Assembly (NCBI GenBank): GCA_965224205.1
Contig: CBDCYN010000016.1
Span: 124,001-188,000 of the forward strand
DNA length: 64,000 bases
DNA from: CBDCYN01 sp965224205
GTDB taxonomy: Bacteria > Planctomycetota > Phycisphaerae > Phycisphaerales > Phycisphaeraceae
Direction: 5' to 3'
Position 1 is the stretch's first letter, and every line of letters starts with the position of its first letter. Shown one piece after another: positions 9,080-18,823 of the stretch. The notes below the pieces were generated by a model. The model was not told the origin of the DNA. It ran no database searches and was given only the letters and a program-made list of their open reading frames with translations. Position numbers and translations under genes: made by a program.

Positions 9080-9678
9080 TCGCCGCCGAGCAAGATCGCC
9101 CCGACGTGGCCCAACGCCGCCACAACTTCACGATCGCCCGGCGGTTCGTGGACCCGGCCCATCTGGTTTTCCTCGACGAATCTGGGGCCAAGACGGATAT
9201 GACCCGGCTGTATGGCTGGTCGCCGATCGGGCAGCGTTGCGTGGACCGCACCCTGCACGGCCGCTGGAAGACGCTCACGATGCTCAGCGCGATCCGGCTC
9301 GACGGGGTGATCCAAGGTGCGACGGTCGTGGTCGATGGCCCGATGAACTCGGCGACGTTCCTGGCCTACACCCAGCAGTTCTTGGCCCCGTCGTTGCGCC
9401 CGGGTGACGTGGTCGTGATGGACAATCTCTCGAGTCACCAAGCCGCCGCGGTGCGCGAAGCGATCGAGGCCGTCGACGCCGACCTGGGGTACCTGCCCCC
9501 GTACAGCCCGGACCTGAACCCGATCGAGAAGCTGTGGAGCAAGGTCAAGGCGTGGCTACGCCGCGTCGCCGCCAAGACCTTCGGCACGCTCCAAGACGCC
9601 ATCGCCGATGCCCTGACAGACGTCACGCCCACCGAGTGCCAAAACTACTTCACCTCTTGCGGATATGGCGATTATTGA
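9031..9678 (+). CDS. IS630 transposase, DDE catalytic ORF B, copy 1
   Basis: A 215-aa frame (GTG at 9031, probably not the real start) carrying the DDE nuclease. First Asp in FLDESGAKTD, second Asp in VVMDNLSSH, and Glu in the block SPDLNPIEKLWSKVKAWL. All three catalytic residues are intact. The most likely product is a fusion with ORF A by a -1 shift near 9065. The frame stops with TGA 13 bp before the right terminal CTAG. Confidence 0.88.
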   Translation: MPGVEAAGAVAQKKSLIAAEQDRPDVAQRRHNFTIARRFVDPAHLVFLDESGAKTDMTRLYGWSPIGQRCVDRTLHGRWKTLTMLSAIRLDGVIQGATVVVDGPMNSATFLAYTQQFLAPSLRPGDVVVMDNLSSHQAAAVREAIEAVDADLGYLPPYSPDLNPIEKLWSKVKAWLRRVAAKTFGTLQDAIADALTDVTPTECQNYFTSCGYGDY

Positions 9679-9769
9679 CGCAAAACGCTCTAGACCCATT
9701 CCAAACGGCCATCTGTTACGCACCTTTCGTCGTGCGACGCGATCCTGCACGTCCTTGGCAAATCCTCGC

Positions 9770-12700
9770 CTACACCCCGGCCAGCTGGGCGATCTGGGTG
9801 GAGGTGAACTGGCTGTCGTAGATCGTGAAGTCGCGGATGACCCCCTCGAACTCGTGAAACGCGTAGTTCGGGTCCTGCGGCGACCGGCCCCAGATGTTGG
9901 CCCCGATCGCCAGCGGTTCGGGGTTCGTCTCCCAGCCCTGTTGGAAGCCCAACGACCAGTCCATCATCTGGCCATCGACGTACAGCCAGAAACCGTCGGG
10001 GCCGAACGTCACCGCCACGTGGTACTCCACCCCCACCTCGATCAGGTCTTGAGGCGTCGACAGCCACTTCTGGCCCTGGTCCTGGCCCTGCATGCGCGCC
10101 TGGATCCGCCCGTCGTCGATGAACACCGTCAGGTGGCCCCCGTGGTCCTGGCCCTGGGCGTCTTTAGAGAACAACGCCCGACGCAGCTCGACCTCCTGGG
10201 CGACAAAACTCAGCGAGATCGTCGCCTGCGACAACGCCAACGACTCGTCATGAGGCACCTCCACATAGTCATCGCGTGAACCGCTCAGCAACAAATCGCC
10301 CCCCGCACGCAACGCCACGCCCGCGATCGCCGGTCCGTCGTCCACCGATCCGATCGCCGGGCCCTGCCCATCGTCGGGCTCGCCCCCGTACGGAGCCAAC
10401 GCCGCGTCGAGATCACTGATCGTCTCGATCACCCCGTAGTCCCGCTTGTGCACCGTGTAGTCGCTGGCCGTCAGCAGCGTCCCGGGCACCGTGATCGTGC
10501 CCAGGAGGTCGCCGTCGTGGGCCCCCCCGTTGGGCTGACGCGACCATAGGTGAAGCACCGTCGTGTCGAGGTTCTGGTCCCCGTCGCTGTCGAGGTACTG
10601 AACGTCGTACACCTCGGTGGTGTGGCCCTCGATCAAGATATGGTCGCCCTCGTCGCGGTCGAAGTCGGCGATCAGCTCATCACCCAACGCCTCGACCCAG
10701 TGGTCGTGGACGTAGTCGTTCTCCCCGGCCACGCCGCCCATCCCCCAGTGGATCGTCCCGTCGCTGTTGACGTGCTTGAGGATGATCCGACGCTTGGCGT
10801 TGATCCGCGTCTGGAAGTAGAACACATCCGCGCCGCCCCCGCCGATCAGCACGTCGTCGCCCTCGATCGGCTGGCCCGAATAATGCGTGTTGCTGGCCGC
10901 GTCCAGCTCGCCCAGGGGGTCGTCGCCCGCGTCCCACGGCTGGGCGATCTTCGGCTCACGCGCGTCCGATCGGCTGATCAGCAGGTCCGCGAGGTCGCTG
11001 CCCTCGAGCACGTCGCGGCCCTCGCCTCCGTCGAGCACGTTGGCGAACCCGCTGAGGTCGAGCGTCTCACTGGGCGACGGCACGTCCAACACCCCCGCCT
11101 GATCGTTGGCGATCAGCACGTCGTCGCCCGCGTCACCGAACACCGCGTTGACCCCGTACCCCGACGCCTCGAGCGCTGCGTCGTCGCCCAGTGTCCCCAC
11201 CAACACCGCCTGGTCGTTGACCGTCGGTTCCGACAATGCCGGCGGCGGGCCCACCCCGGCCAGCTGGGCGATCTGGGTGGAGGTGAACTGGCTGTCGTAG
11301 ATCGTGAAGTCGCGGATGACCCCCTCGAACTCGTGAAACGCGTAGTTCGGGTCCTGCGGCGACCGGCCCCAGATGTTGGCCCCGATCGCCAGCGGTTCGG
11401 GGTTCGTCTCCCAGCCCTGTTGGAAGCCCAACGACCAGTCCATCATCTGGCCATCGACGTACAGCCAGAAACCGTCGGGGCCGAACGTCACCGCCACGTG
11501 GTACTCCACCCCCACCTCGATCAGGTCTTGAGGCGTCGACAGCCACTTCTGGCCCTGGTCCTGGCCCTGCATGCGCGCCTGGATCCGCCCGTCGTCGATG
11601 AACACCGTCAGGTGGCCCCCGTGGTCCTGGCCCTGAGCGTCTTTAGAGAACAACGCCCGACGCAGCTCGACCTCCTGGGCGACAAAACTCAGCGAGACCG
11701 TCGCCTGCGACAACGCCAACGACGCGTCGTGCGACACCTCCACGTAGTCATCGCGTGAACCGCTCAGCAACAAATCGCCCCCCGCACGCAACGCCACGCC
11801 CGCGATCGCCGGTCCGTCGTCCACCGATCCGATCGCCGGGCCCTGCCCATCGTCGGGCTCGCCCCCGTACGGAGCCAACGCCGCGTCGAGATCACTGATC
11901 GTCTCGATCACCCCGTAGTCCCGCTTGTGCACCGTGTAGTCGCTGGCCGTCAGCAGCGTCCCGGGCACCGTGATCGTGCCCAGGAGGTCGCCGTCGTGGG
12001 CCCCCCCGTTGGGCTGACGCGACCATAGGTGAAGCACCGTCGTGTCGAGGTTCTGGTCCCCGTCGCTGTCGAGGTACTGAACGTCGTACACCTCGGTGGT
12101 GTGGCCCTCGATCAAGATATGGTCGCCCTCGTCGCGGTCGAAGTCGGCGATCAGCTCATCACCCAACGCCTCGACCCAGTGGTCGTGGACGTAGTCGTTC
12201 TCCCCGGCCACGCCGCCCATCCCCCAGTGGATCGTCCCGTCGCTGTTGACGTGCTTGAGGATGATCCGACGCTTGGCGTTGATCCGCGTCTGGAAGTAGA
12301 ACACATCCGCGCCGCCCCCGCCGATCAGCACGTCGTCGCCCTCGATCGGCTGGCCCGAATAATGCGTGTTGCTGGCCGCGTCCAGCTCGCCCAGGGGGTC
12401 GTCGCCCGCGTCCCACGGCTGGGCGATCTTCGGCTCACGCGCGTCCGATCGGCTGATCAGCAGGTCCGCGAGGTCGCTGCCCTCGAGCACGTCGCGGCCC
12501 TCGCCTCCGTCGAGCACGTTGGCGAACCCGCTGAGGTCGAGCGTCTCACTGGGCGACGGCACGTCCAACACCCCCGCCTGATCGTTGGCGATCAGCACGT
12601 CGTCGCCCGCGTCACCGAACACCGCGTTGACCCCGTACCCCGACGCCTCGAGCGCTGCGTCGTCGCCCAGTGTCCCCACCAACACCGCCTGGTCGTTGAC

Positions 12701-15700
12701 CGTCGGTTCCGACAATGCCGGCGGCGGGCCCACCCCGGCCAGCTGGGCGATCTGGGTGGAGGTGAACTGGCTGTCGTAGATCGTGAAGTCGCGGATGACC
12801 CCCTCGAACTCGTGAAACGCGTAGTTCGGGTCCTGCGGCGACCGGCCCCAGATGTTGGCCCCGATCGCCAGCGGTTCGGGGTTCGTCTCCCAGCCCTGTT
12901 GGAAGCCCAACGACCAGTCCATCATCTGGCCATCGACGTACAGCCAGAAACCGTCGGGGCCGAACGTCACCGCCACGTGGTACTCCACCCCCACCTCGAT
13001 CAGGTCTTGAGGCGTCGACAGCCACTTCTGGCCCTGGTCCTGGCCCTGCATGCGCGCCTGGATCCGCCCGTCGTCGATGAACACCGTCAGGTGGCCCCCG
13101 TGGTCCTGGCCCTGAGCGTCTTTAGAGAACAACGCCCGACGCAGCTCGACCTCCTGGGCGACAAAACTCAGCGAGATCGTCGCCTCCGACAACGCCAACG
13201 ACTCGTCATGAGGCACCTCCACATAGTCATCGCGTGAACCGCTCAGCAACAAATCGCCCCCCGCACGCAACGCCACGCCCGCGATCGCCGGTCCGTCGTC
13301 CACCGATCCGATCGCCGGGCCCTGCCCATCGTCGGGCTCGCCCCCGTACGGAGCCAACGCCGCGTCGAGATCACTGATCGTCTCGATCACCCCGTAGTCC
13401 CGCTTGTGCACCGTGTAGTCGCTGGCCGTCAGCAGCGTCCCGGGCACCGTGATCGTGCCCAGGAGGTCGCCGTCGTGGGCCCCCCCGTTGGGCTGACGCG
13501 ACCATAGGTGAAGCACCGTCGTGTCGAGGTTCTGGTCCCCGTCGCTGTCGAGGTACTGAACGTCGTACACCTCGGTGGTGTGGCCCTCGATCAAGATATG
13601 GTCGCCCTCGTCGCGGTCGAAGTCGGCGATCAGCTCATCACCCAACGCCTCGACCCAGTGGTCGTGGACGTAGTCGTTCTCCCCGGCCACGCCGCCCATC
13701 CCCCAGTGGATCGTCCCGTCGCTGTTGACGTGCTTGAGGATGATCCGACGCTTGGCGTTGATCCGCGTCTGGAAGTAGAACACATCCGCGCCGCCCCCGC
13801 CGATCAGCACGTCGTCGCCCTCGATCGGCTGGCCCGAATAATGCGTGTTGCTGGCCGCGTCCAGCTCGCCCAGGGGGTCGTCGCCCGCGTCCCACGGCTG
13901 GGCGATCTTCGGCTCACGCGCGTCCGATCGGCTGATCAGCAGGTCCGCGAGGTCGCTGCCCTCGAGCACGTCGCGGCCCTCGCCTCCGTCGAGCACGTTG
14001 GCGAACCCGCTGAGGTCGAGCGTCTCACTGGGCGACGGCACGTCCAACACCCCCGCCTGATCGTTGGCGATCAGCACGTCGTCGCCCGCGTCACCGAACA
14101 CCGCGTTGACCCCGTACCCCGACGCCTCGAGCGCTGCGTCGTCGCCCAGTGTCCCCACCAACACCGCCTGGTCGTTGACCGTCGGTTCCGACAATGCCGG
14201 CGGCGGGCCCACCCCGGCCAGCTGGGCGATCTGGGTGGAGGTGAACTGGCTGTCGTAGATCGTGAAGTCGCGGATGACCCCCTCGAACTCGTGAAACGCG
14301 TAGTTCGGGTCCTGCGGCGACCGGCCCCAGATGTTGGCCCCGATCGCCAGCGGTTCGGGGTTCGTCTCCCAGCCCTGTTGGAAGCCCAACGACCAGTCCA
14401 TCATCTGGCCATCGACGTACAGCCAGAAACCGTCGGGGCCGAACGTCACCGCCACGTGGTACTCCACCCCCACCTCGATCAGGTCTTGAGGCGTCGACAG
14501 CCACTTCTGGCCCTGGTCCTGGCCCTGCATGCGCGCCTGGATCCGCCCGTCGTCGATGAACACCGTCAGGTGGCCCCCGTGGTCCTGGCCCTGAGCGTCT
14601 TTAGAGAACAACGCCCGACGCAGCTCGACCTCCTGGGCGACAAAACTCAGCGAGACCGTCGCCTGCGACAACGCCAACGACGCGTCGTGCGACACCTCCA
14701 CGTAGTCATCGCGTGAACCGCTCAGCAACAAATCGCCCCCCGCACGCAACGCCACGCCCGCGATCGCCGGTCCGTCGTCCACCGATCCGATCGCCGGGCC
14801 CTGCCCATCGTCGGGCTCGCCCCCGTACGGAGCCAACGCCGCGTCGAGATCACTGATCGTCTCGATCACCCCGTAGTCCCGCTTGTGCACCGTGTAGTCG
14901 CTGGCCGTCAGCAGCGTCCCGGGCACCGTGATCGTGCCCAGGAGGTCGCCGTCGTGGGCCCCCCCGTTGGGCTGACGCGACCATAGGTGAAGCACCGTCG
15001 TGTCGAGGTTCTGGTCCCCGTCGCTGTCGAGGTACTGAACGTCGTACACCTCGGTGGTGTGGCCCTCGATCAAGATATGGTCGCCCTCGTCGCGGTCGAA
15101 GTCGGCGATCAGCTCATCACCCAACGCCTCGACCCAGTGGTCGTGGACGTAGTCGTTCTCCCCGGCCACGCCGCCCATCCCCCAGTGGATCGTCCCGTCG
15201 CTGTTGACGTGCTTGAGGATGATCCGACGCTTGGCGTTGATCCGCGTCTGGAAGTAGAACACATCCGCGCCGCCCCCGCCGATCAGCACGTCGTCGCCCT
15301 CGATCGGCTGGCCCGAATAATGCGTGTTGCTGGCCGCGTCCAGCTCGCCCAGGGGGTCGTCGCCCGCGTCCCACGGCTGGGCGATCTTCGGCTCACGCGC
15401 GTCCGATCGGCTGATCAGCAGGTCCGCGAGGTCGCTGCCCTCGAGCACGTCGCGGCCCTCGCCTCCGTCGAGCACGTTGGCGAACCCGCTGAGGTCGAGC
15501 GTCTCACTGGGCGACGGCACGTCCAACACCCCCGCCTGATCGTTGGCGATCAGCACGTCGTCGCCCGCGTCACCGAACACCGCGTTGACCCCGTACCCCG
15601 ACGCCTCGAGCGCTGCGTCGTCGCCCAGTGTCCCCACCAACACCGCCTGGTCGTTGACCGTCGGTTCCGACAATGCCGGCGGCGGGCCCACCCCGGCCAG

Positions 15701-18700
15701 CTGGGCGATCTGGGTGGAGGTGAACTGGCTGTCGTAGATCGTGAAGTCGCGGATGACCCCCTCGAACTCGTGAAACGCGTAGTTCGGGTCCTGCGGCGAC
15801 CGGCCCCAGATGTTGGCCCCGATCGCCAGCGGTTCGGGGTTCGTCTCCCAGCCCTGTTGGAAGCCCAACGACCAGTCCATCATCTGGCCATCGACGTACA
15901 GCCAGAAACCGTCGGGGCCGAACGTCACCGCCACGTGGTACTCCACCCCCACCTCGATCAGGTCTTGAGGCGTCGACAGCCACTTCTGGCCCTGGTCCTG
16001 GCCCTGCATGCGCGCCTGGATCCGCCCGTCGTCGATGAACACCGTCAGGTGGCCCCCGTGGTCCTGGCCCTGAGCGTCTTTAGAGAACAACGCCCGACGC
16101 AGCTCGACCTCCTGGGCGACAAAACTCAGCGAGATCGTCGCCTCCGACAACGCCAACGACTCGTCATGAGGCACCTCCACATAGTCATCGCGTGAACCGC
16201 TCAGCAACAAATCGCCCCCCGCACGCAACGCCACGCCCGCGATCGCCGGTCCGTCGTCCACCGATCCGATCGCCGGGCCCTGCCCATCGTCGGGCTCGCC
16301 CCCGTACGGAGCCAACGCCGCGTCGAGATCACTGATCGTCTCGATCACCCCGTAGTCCCGCTTGTGCACCGTGTAGTCGCTGGCCGTCAGCAGCGTCCCG
16401 GGCACCGTGATCGTGCCCAGGAGGTCGCCGTCGTGGGCCCCCCCGTTGGGCTGACGCGACCATAGGTGAAGCACCGTCGTGTCGAGGTTCTGGTCCCCGT
16501 CGCTGTCGAGGTACTGAACGTCGTACACCTCGGTGGTGTGGCCCTCGATCAAGATATGGTCGCCCTCGTCGCGGTCGAAGTCGGCGATCAGCTCATCACC
16601 CAACGCCTCGACCCAGTGGTCGTGGACGTAGTCGTTCTCCCCGGCCACGCCGCCCATCCCCCAGTGGATCGTCCCGTCGCTGTTGACGTGCTTGAGGATG
16701 ATCCGACGCTTGGCGTTGATCCGCGTCTGGAAGTAGAACACATCCGCGCCGCCCCCGCCGATCAGCACGTCGTCGCCCTCGATCGGCTGGCCCGAATAAT
16801 GCGTGTTGCTGGCCGCGTCCAGCTCGCCCAGGGGGTCGTCGCCCGCGTCCCACGGCTGGGCGATCTTCGGCTCACGCGCGTCCGATCGGCTGATCAGCAG
16901 GTCCGCGAGGTCGCTGCCCTCGAGCACGTCGCGGCCCTCGCCTCCGTCGAGCACGTTGGCGAACCCGCTGAGGTCGAGCGTCTCACTGGGCGACGGCACG
17001 TCCAACACCCCCGCCTGATCGTTGGCGATCAGCACGTCGTCGCCCGCGTCACCGAACACCGCGTTGACCCCGTACCCCGACGCCTCGAGCGCTGCGTCGT
17101 CGCCCAGTGTCCCCACCAACACCGCCTGGTCGTTGACCGTCGGTTCCGACAATGCCGGCGGCGGGCCCACCCCGGCCAGCTGGGCGATCTGGGTGGAGGT
17201 GAACTGGCTGTCGTAGATCGTGAAGTCGCGGATGACCCCCTCGAACTCGTGAAACGCGTAGTTCGGGTCCTGCGGCGACCGGCCCCAGATGTTGGCCCCG
17301 ATCGCCAGCGGTTCGGGGTTCGTCTCCCAGCCCTGTTGGAAGCCCAACGACCAGTCCATCATCTGGCCATCGACGTACAGCCAGAAACCGTCGGGGCCGA
17401 ACGTCACCGCCACGTGGTACTCCACCCCCACCTCGATCAGGTCTTGAGGCGTCGACAGCCACTTCTGGCCCTGGTCCTGGCCCTGCATGCGCGCCTGGAT
17501 CCGCCCGTCGTCGATGAACACCGTCAGGTGGCCCCCGTGGTCCTGGCCCTGGGCGTCTTTAGAGAACAACGCCCGACGCAGCTCGACCTCCTGGGCGACA
17601 AAACTCAGCGAGACCGTCGCCTGCGACAACGCCAACGACGCGTCGTGCGACACCTCCACGTAGTCATCGCGTGAACCGCTCAGCAACAAATCGCCCCCTA
17701 GGTCCAACACGACGCCGTTGAATATCGGATCGGTTGTGGCTTTGATGGGTCCGGCGTCGATTGCCAGATATCCAACAGATTCGGCGGTATGTGCTTTTTC
17801 TTGATCGGCTGACCGTTCTTCGTCGAGAAAGAAACTGACGCCGCTGCTGTCGAGGCTCCGATACCGGATCGAGGCGGGATCGTCACCATTGGCGGTCTGC
17901 ATGTTAGCCAGGAAGACCGGTGAGTTGGCGAAGTCCGTGGCGAATGATATGGAGGCGGTCTGGTTCGTGATGCTCTGGGCTGTGGCGGCTGCCTCGAAAG
18001 CGAGGCCATGGGTACTGCCCGTGCTCGGTTCCAACGCGATGTAACTGATGGATTCTTCTAGATGGACGTTATCATGGCGCTCGTCTTCTTGTAGATACAC
18101 TTGGAAGCCGTCACCGGTGACGTTCTTGACTCGTGTCACGACGGGCAAAGGTTCGTTGACACTGGTCACCTGTGCCAACACGACTGGGGTCGAACTAAAC
18201 GACGGCAGGTCAACCGATCGGGATTGATGATCGGCAGAGGTGGTGCCCGCCACGATTACTGTGCCGTCTTCAAGCGTGTGCGAACCTGATTCAATGACCA
18301 GGTACCCGATCGTCTCCTTGGTGTGTTTTTGGTCAAGGTAATCCCACTCATCGATCTGCCACTGGAAACCTGTGGGTGTGACGTTCCTGACACGTACGGT
18401 CACCGGGTCTCCGCCCTCGCGCGATAAGGGCCCCATGACCACCACGGGGTCGTCATACGTGCGGCTGAGGGTCACCTGATGCCATTGATCGGCATCATTC
18501 TGCCGAGCGGCCACGGAACCGCTTTCACCAATGGTAAACGAGGGCGTCGCGTTGGCGGTTTGTGCCGTGGTTGTATAACTACTGGCATCGATTGTAGAAG
18601 AGGGATCGGCCACAAGGGCATCGAGAGGCTGAGTTGGCCCCACCCCGTCGAGTGCGAGCAGATCGCCGGATAACAGAACTCGAGGTTCGAGCATTTCCAG

Positions 18701-18823
18701 TCCCCATGAAGGCATCGAACTTTCCGGGGCTCGCTGAGGGCGTTTCCCCAGATGAGTTGAGGCTTTTCGTCTTATCCTTCTGAGGGCGCGCCGATATCGA
18801 CGTGTGTGCAGCTGGCGTGTCAT
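9770..18823 (-). CDS. Giant LEPR-xLL surface protein with six LamG-like and five RTX-like modules
   Basis: About 3017 aa. The start MTRQLHTRRYRRALRRIR at 18823 is preferred over a frame opening 51 nt earlier because GAGAGG lies 7 nt before it. No classical signal peptide is seen; a basic leader is followed by the planctomycete sorting motif LEPRVLLSG at residues 45-53. Residues ~90-360 hold three related ~90-aa repeats (pattern DP..vRv.nvt..GF...eE...H..E.igYl.iE). From ~370 on, six LamG/concanavalin-like domains (marked FWLYVDGQMMDWSLGF) alternate with five segments containing RTX-like, Asp/Gly-rich motifs (VFGDAGDDVLIAND, GDDVLIGGGGADVFYF), probably calcium-binding. Very acidic, so likely exported and adhesive or glycan-binding. 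It stops right after the sixth LamG domain, 77 bp from an IS630 end, with no C-terminal anchor. Confidence 0.9.
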   Translation of the reverse strand: MTRQLHTRRYRRALRRIRRKASTHLGKRPQRAPESSMPSWGLEMLEPRVLLSGDLLALDGVGPTQPLDALVADPSSTIDASSYTTTAQTANATPSFTIGESGSVAARQNDADQWHQVTLSRTYDDPVVVMGPLSREGGDPVTVRVRNVTPTGFQWQIDEWDYLDQKHTKETIGYLVIESGSHTLEDGTVIVAGTTSADHQSRSVDLPSFSSTPVVLAQVTSVNEPLPVVTRVKNVTGDGFQVYLQEDERHDNVHLEESISYIALEPSTGSTHGLAFEAAATAQSITNQTASISFATDFANSPVFLANMQTANGDDPASIRYRSLDSSGVSFFLDEERSADQEKAHTAESVGYLAIDAGPIKATTDPIFNGVVLDLGGDLLLSGSRDDYVEVSHDASLALSQATVSLSFVAQEVELRRALFSKDAQGQDHGGHLTVFIDDGRIQARMQGQDQGQKWLSTPQDLIEVGVEYHVAVTFGPDGFWLYVDGQMMDWSLGFQQGWETNPEPLAIGANIWGRSPQDPNYAFHEFEGVIRDFTIYDSQFTSTQIAQLAGVGPPPALSEPTVNDQAVLVGTLGDDAALEASGYGVNAVFGDAGDDVLIANDQAGVLDVPSPSETLDLSGFANVLDGGEGRDVLEGSDLADLLISRSDAREPKIAQPWDAGDDPLGELDAASNTHYSGQPIEGDDVLIGGGGADVFYFQTRINAKRRIILKHVNSDGTIHWGMGGVAGENDYVHDHWVEALGDELIADFDRDEGDHILIEGHTTEVYDVQYLDSDGDQNLDTTVLHLWSRQPNGGAHDGDLLGTITVPGTLLTASDYTVHKRDYGVIETISDLDAALAPYGGEPDDGQGPAIGSVDDGPAIAGVALRAGGDLLLSGSRDDYVEVPHDESLALSEATISLSFVAQEVELRRALFSKDAQGQDHGGHLTVFIDDGRIQARMQGQDQGQKWLSTPQDLIEVGVEYHVAVTFGPDGFWLYVDGQMMDWSLGFQQGWETNPEPLAIGANIWGRSPQDPNYAFHEFEGVIRDFTIYDSQFTSTQIAQLAGVGPPPALSEPTVNDQAVLVGTLGDDAALEASGYGVNAVFGDAGDDVLIANDQAGVLDVPSPSETLDLSGFANVLDGGEGRDVLEGSDLADLLISRSDAREPKIAQPWDAGDDPLGELDAASNTHYSGQPIEGDDVLIGGGGADVFYFQTRINAKRRIILKHVNSDGTIHWGMGGVAGENDYVHDHWVEALGDELIADFDRDEGDHILIEGHTTEVYDVQYLDSDGDQNLDTTVLHLWSRQPNGGAHDGDLLGTITVPGTLLTASDYTVHKRDYGVIETISDLDAALAPYGGEPDDGQGPAIGSVDDGPAIAGVALRAGGDLLLSGSRDDYVEVSHDASLALSQATVSLSFVAQEVELRRALFSKDAQGQDHGGHLTVFIDDGRIQARMQGQDQGQKWLSTPQDLIEVGVEYHVAVTFGPDGFWLYVDGQMMDWSLGFQQGWETNPEPLAIGANIWGRSPQDPNYAFHEFEGVIRDFTIYDSQFTSTQIAQLAGVGPPPALSEPTVNDQAVLVGTLGDDAALEASGYGVNAVFGDAGDDVLIANDQAGVLDVPSPSETLDLSGFANVLDGGEGRDVLEGSDLADLLISRSDAREPKIAQPWDAGDDPLGELDAASNTHYSGQPIEGDDVLIGGGGADVFYFQTRINAKRRIILKHVNSDGTIHWGMGGVAGENDYVHDHWVEALGDELIADFDRDEGDHILIEGHTTEVYDVQYLDSDGDQNLDTTVLHLWSRQPNGGAHDGDLLGTITVPGTLLTASDYTVHKRDYGVIETISDLDAALAPYGGEPDDGQGPAIGSVDDGPAIAGVALRAGGDLLLSGSRDDYVEVPHDESLALSEATISLSFVAQEVELRRALFSKDAQGQDHGGHLTVFIDDGRIQARMQGQDQGQKWLSTPQDLIEVGVEYHVAVTFGPDGFWLYVDGQMMDWSLGFQQGWETNPEPLAIGANIWGRSPQDPNYAFHEFEGVIRDFTIYDSQFTSTQIAQLAGVGPPPALSEPTVNDQAVLVGTLGDDAALEASGYGVNAVFGDAGDDVLIANDQAGVLDVPSPSETLDLSGFANVLDGGEGRDVLEGSDLADLLISRSDAREPKIAQPWDAGDDPLGELDAASNTHYSGQPIEGDDVLIGGGGADVFYFQTRINAKRRIILKHVNSDGTIHWGMGGVAGENDYVHDHWVEALGDELIADFDRDEGDHILIEGHTTEVYDVQYLDSDGDQNLDTTVLHLWSRQPNGGAHDGDLLGTITVPGTLLTASDYTVHKRDYGVIETISDLDAALAPYGGEPDDGQGPAIGSVDDGPAIAGVALRAGGDLLLSGSRDDYVEVSHDASLALSQATVSLSFVAQEVELRRALFSKDAQGQDHGGHLTVFIDDGRIQARMQGQDQGQKWLSTPQDLIEVGVEYHVAVTFGPDGFWLYVDGQMMDWSLGFQQGWETNPEPLAIGANIWGRSPQDPNYAFHEFEGVIRDFTIYDSQFTSTQIAQLAGVGPPPALSEPTVNDQAVLVGTLGDDAALEASGYGVNAVFGDAGDDVLIANDQAGVLDVPSPSETLDLSGFANVLDGGEGRDVLEGSDLADLLISRSDAREPKIAQPWDAGDDPLGELDAASNTHYSGQPIEGDDVLIGGGGADVFYFQTRINAKRRIILKHVNSDGTIHWGMGGVAGENDYVHDHWVEALGDELIADFDRDEGDHILIEGHTTEVYDVQYLDSDGDQNLDTTVLHLWSRQPNGGAHDGDLLGTITVPGTLLTASDYTVHKRDYGVIETISDLDAALAPYGGEPDDGQGPAIGSVDDGPAIAGVALRAGGDLLLSGSRDDYVEVPHDESLALSQATISLSFVAQEVELRRALFSKDAQGQDHGGHLTVFIDDGRIQARMQGQDQGQKWLSTPQDLIEVGVEYHVAVTFGPDGFWLYVDGQMMDWSLGFQQGWETNPEPLAIGANIWGRSPQDPNYAFHEFEGVIRDFTIYDSQFTSTQIAQLAGV
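9772..17698 (-). repeat. In-gene tandem repeat, 1479-bp period, about 5.36 copies
   Basis: The same landmark recurs at 9782, 11261 and 12740, exactly 1479 bp apart, and on to ~17.7 kb. The unit is 493 codons, so the frame is kept. Units differ at few positions and alternate between two variants (VSHDASLALSQATV and VPHDESLALSEATI), giving a higher-order dimer of 2958 bp. In the coding strand the outermost copies read GACGCCC where the four inner copies read GACGCTC. Antisense ORFs of 402 codons within each unit are shadows of the repeat. Confidence 0.95.

Larger units (their letters stand above)
8677..9692 (+). mobile_element. IS630-family insertion sequence, copy 1 (1016 bp)
   Basis: Bounded by TA at 8677-8678 and 9691-9692, as expected for IS630 elements, which duplicate TA. 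The ends are imperfect inverted repeats: left reads TAGAGCGCTTGGCGTAATTA, the right end read inwards TAGAGCGTTTTGCGTCAATA; 23 of the first 27 positions (counted from the C of CTAG) agree. Both junctions lie in CTAG, and the left TAG is the stop codon of the cyclase gene. Two overlapping ORFs encode the transposase. Copies 2 and 3 are at 34378-35391 and 56714-57729. Confidence 0.9.

Noticed and set aside
10550..17674. Plus-strand ORFs of about 402 codons repeated five times inside the giant gene, plus smaller 64-, 71- and 85-codon frames
   Set aside because: They lie antisense or out of frame within the 1479-bp repeat of a well-supported protein and recur only because the DNA repeats; no domain or ribosome-binding site.
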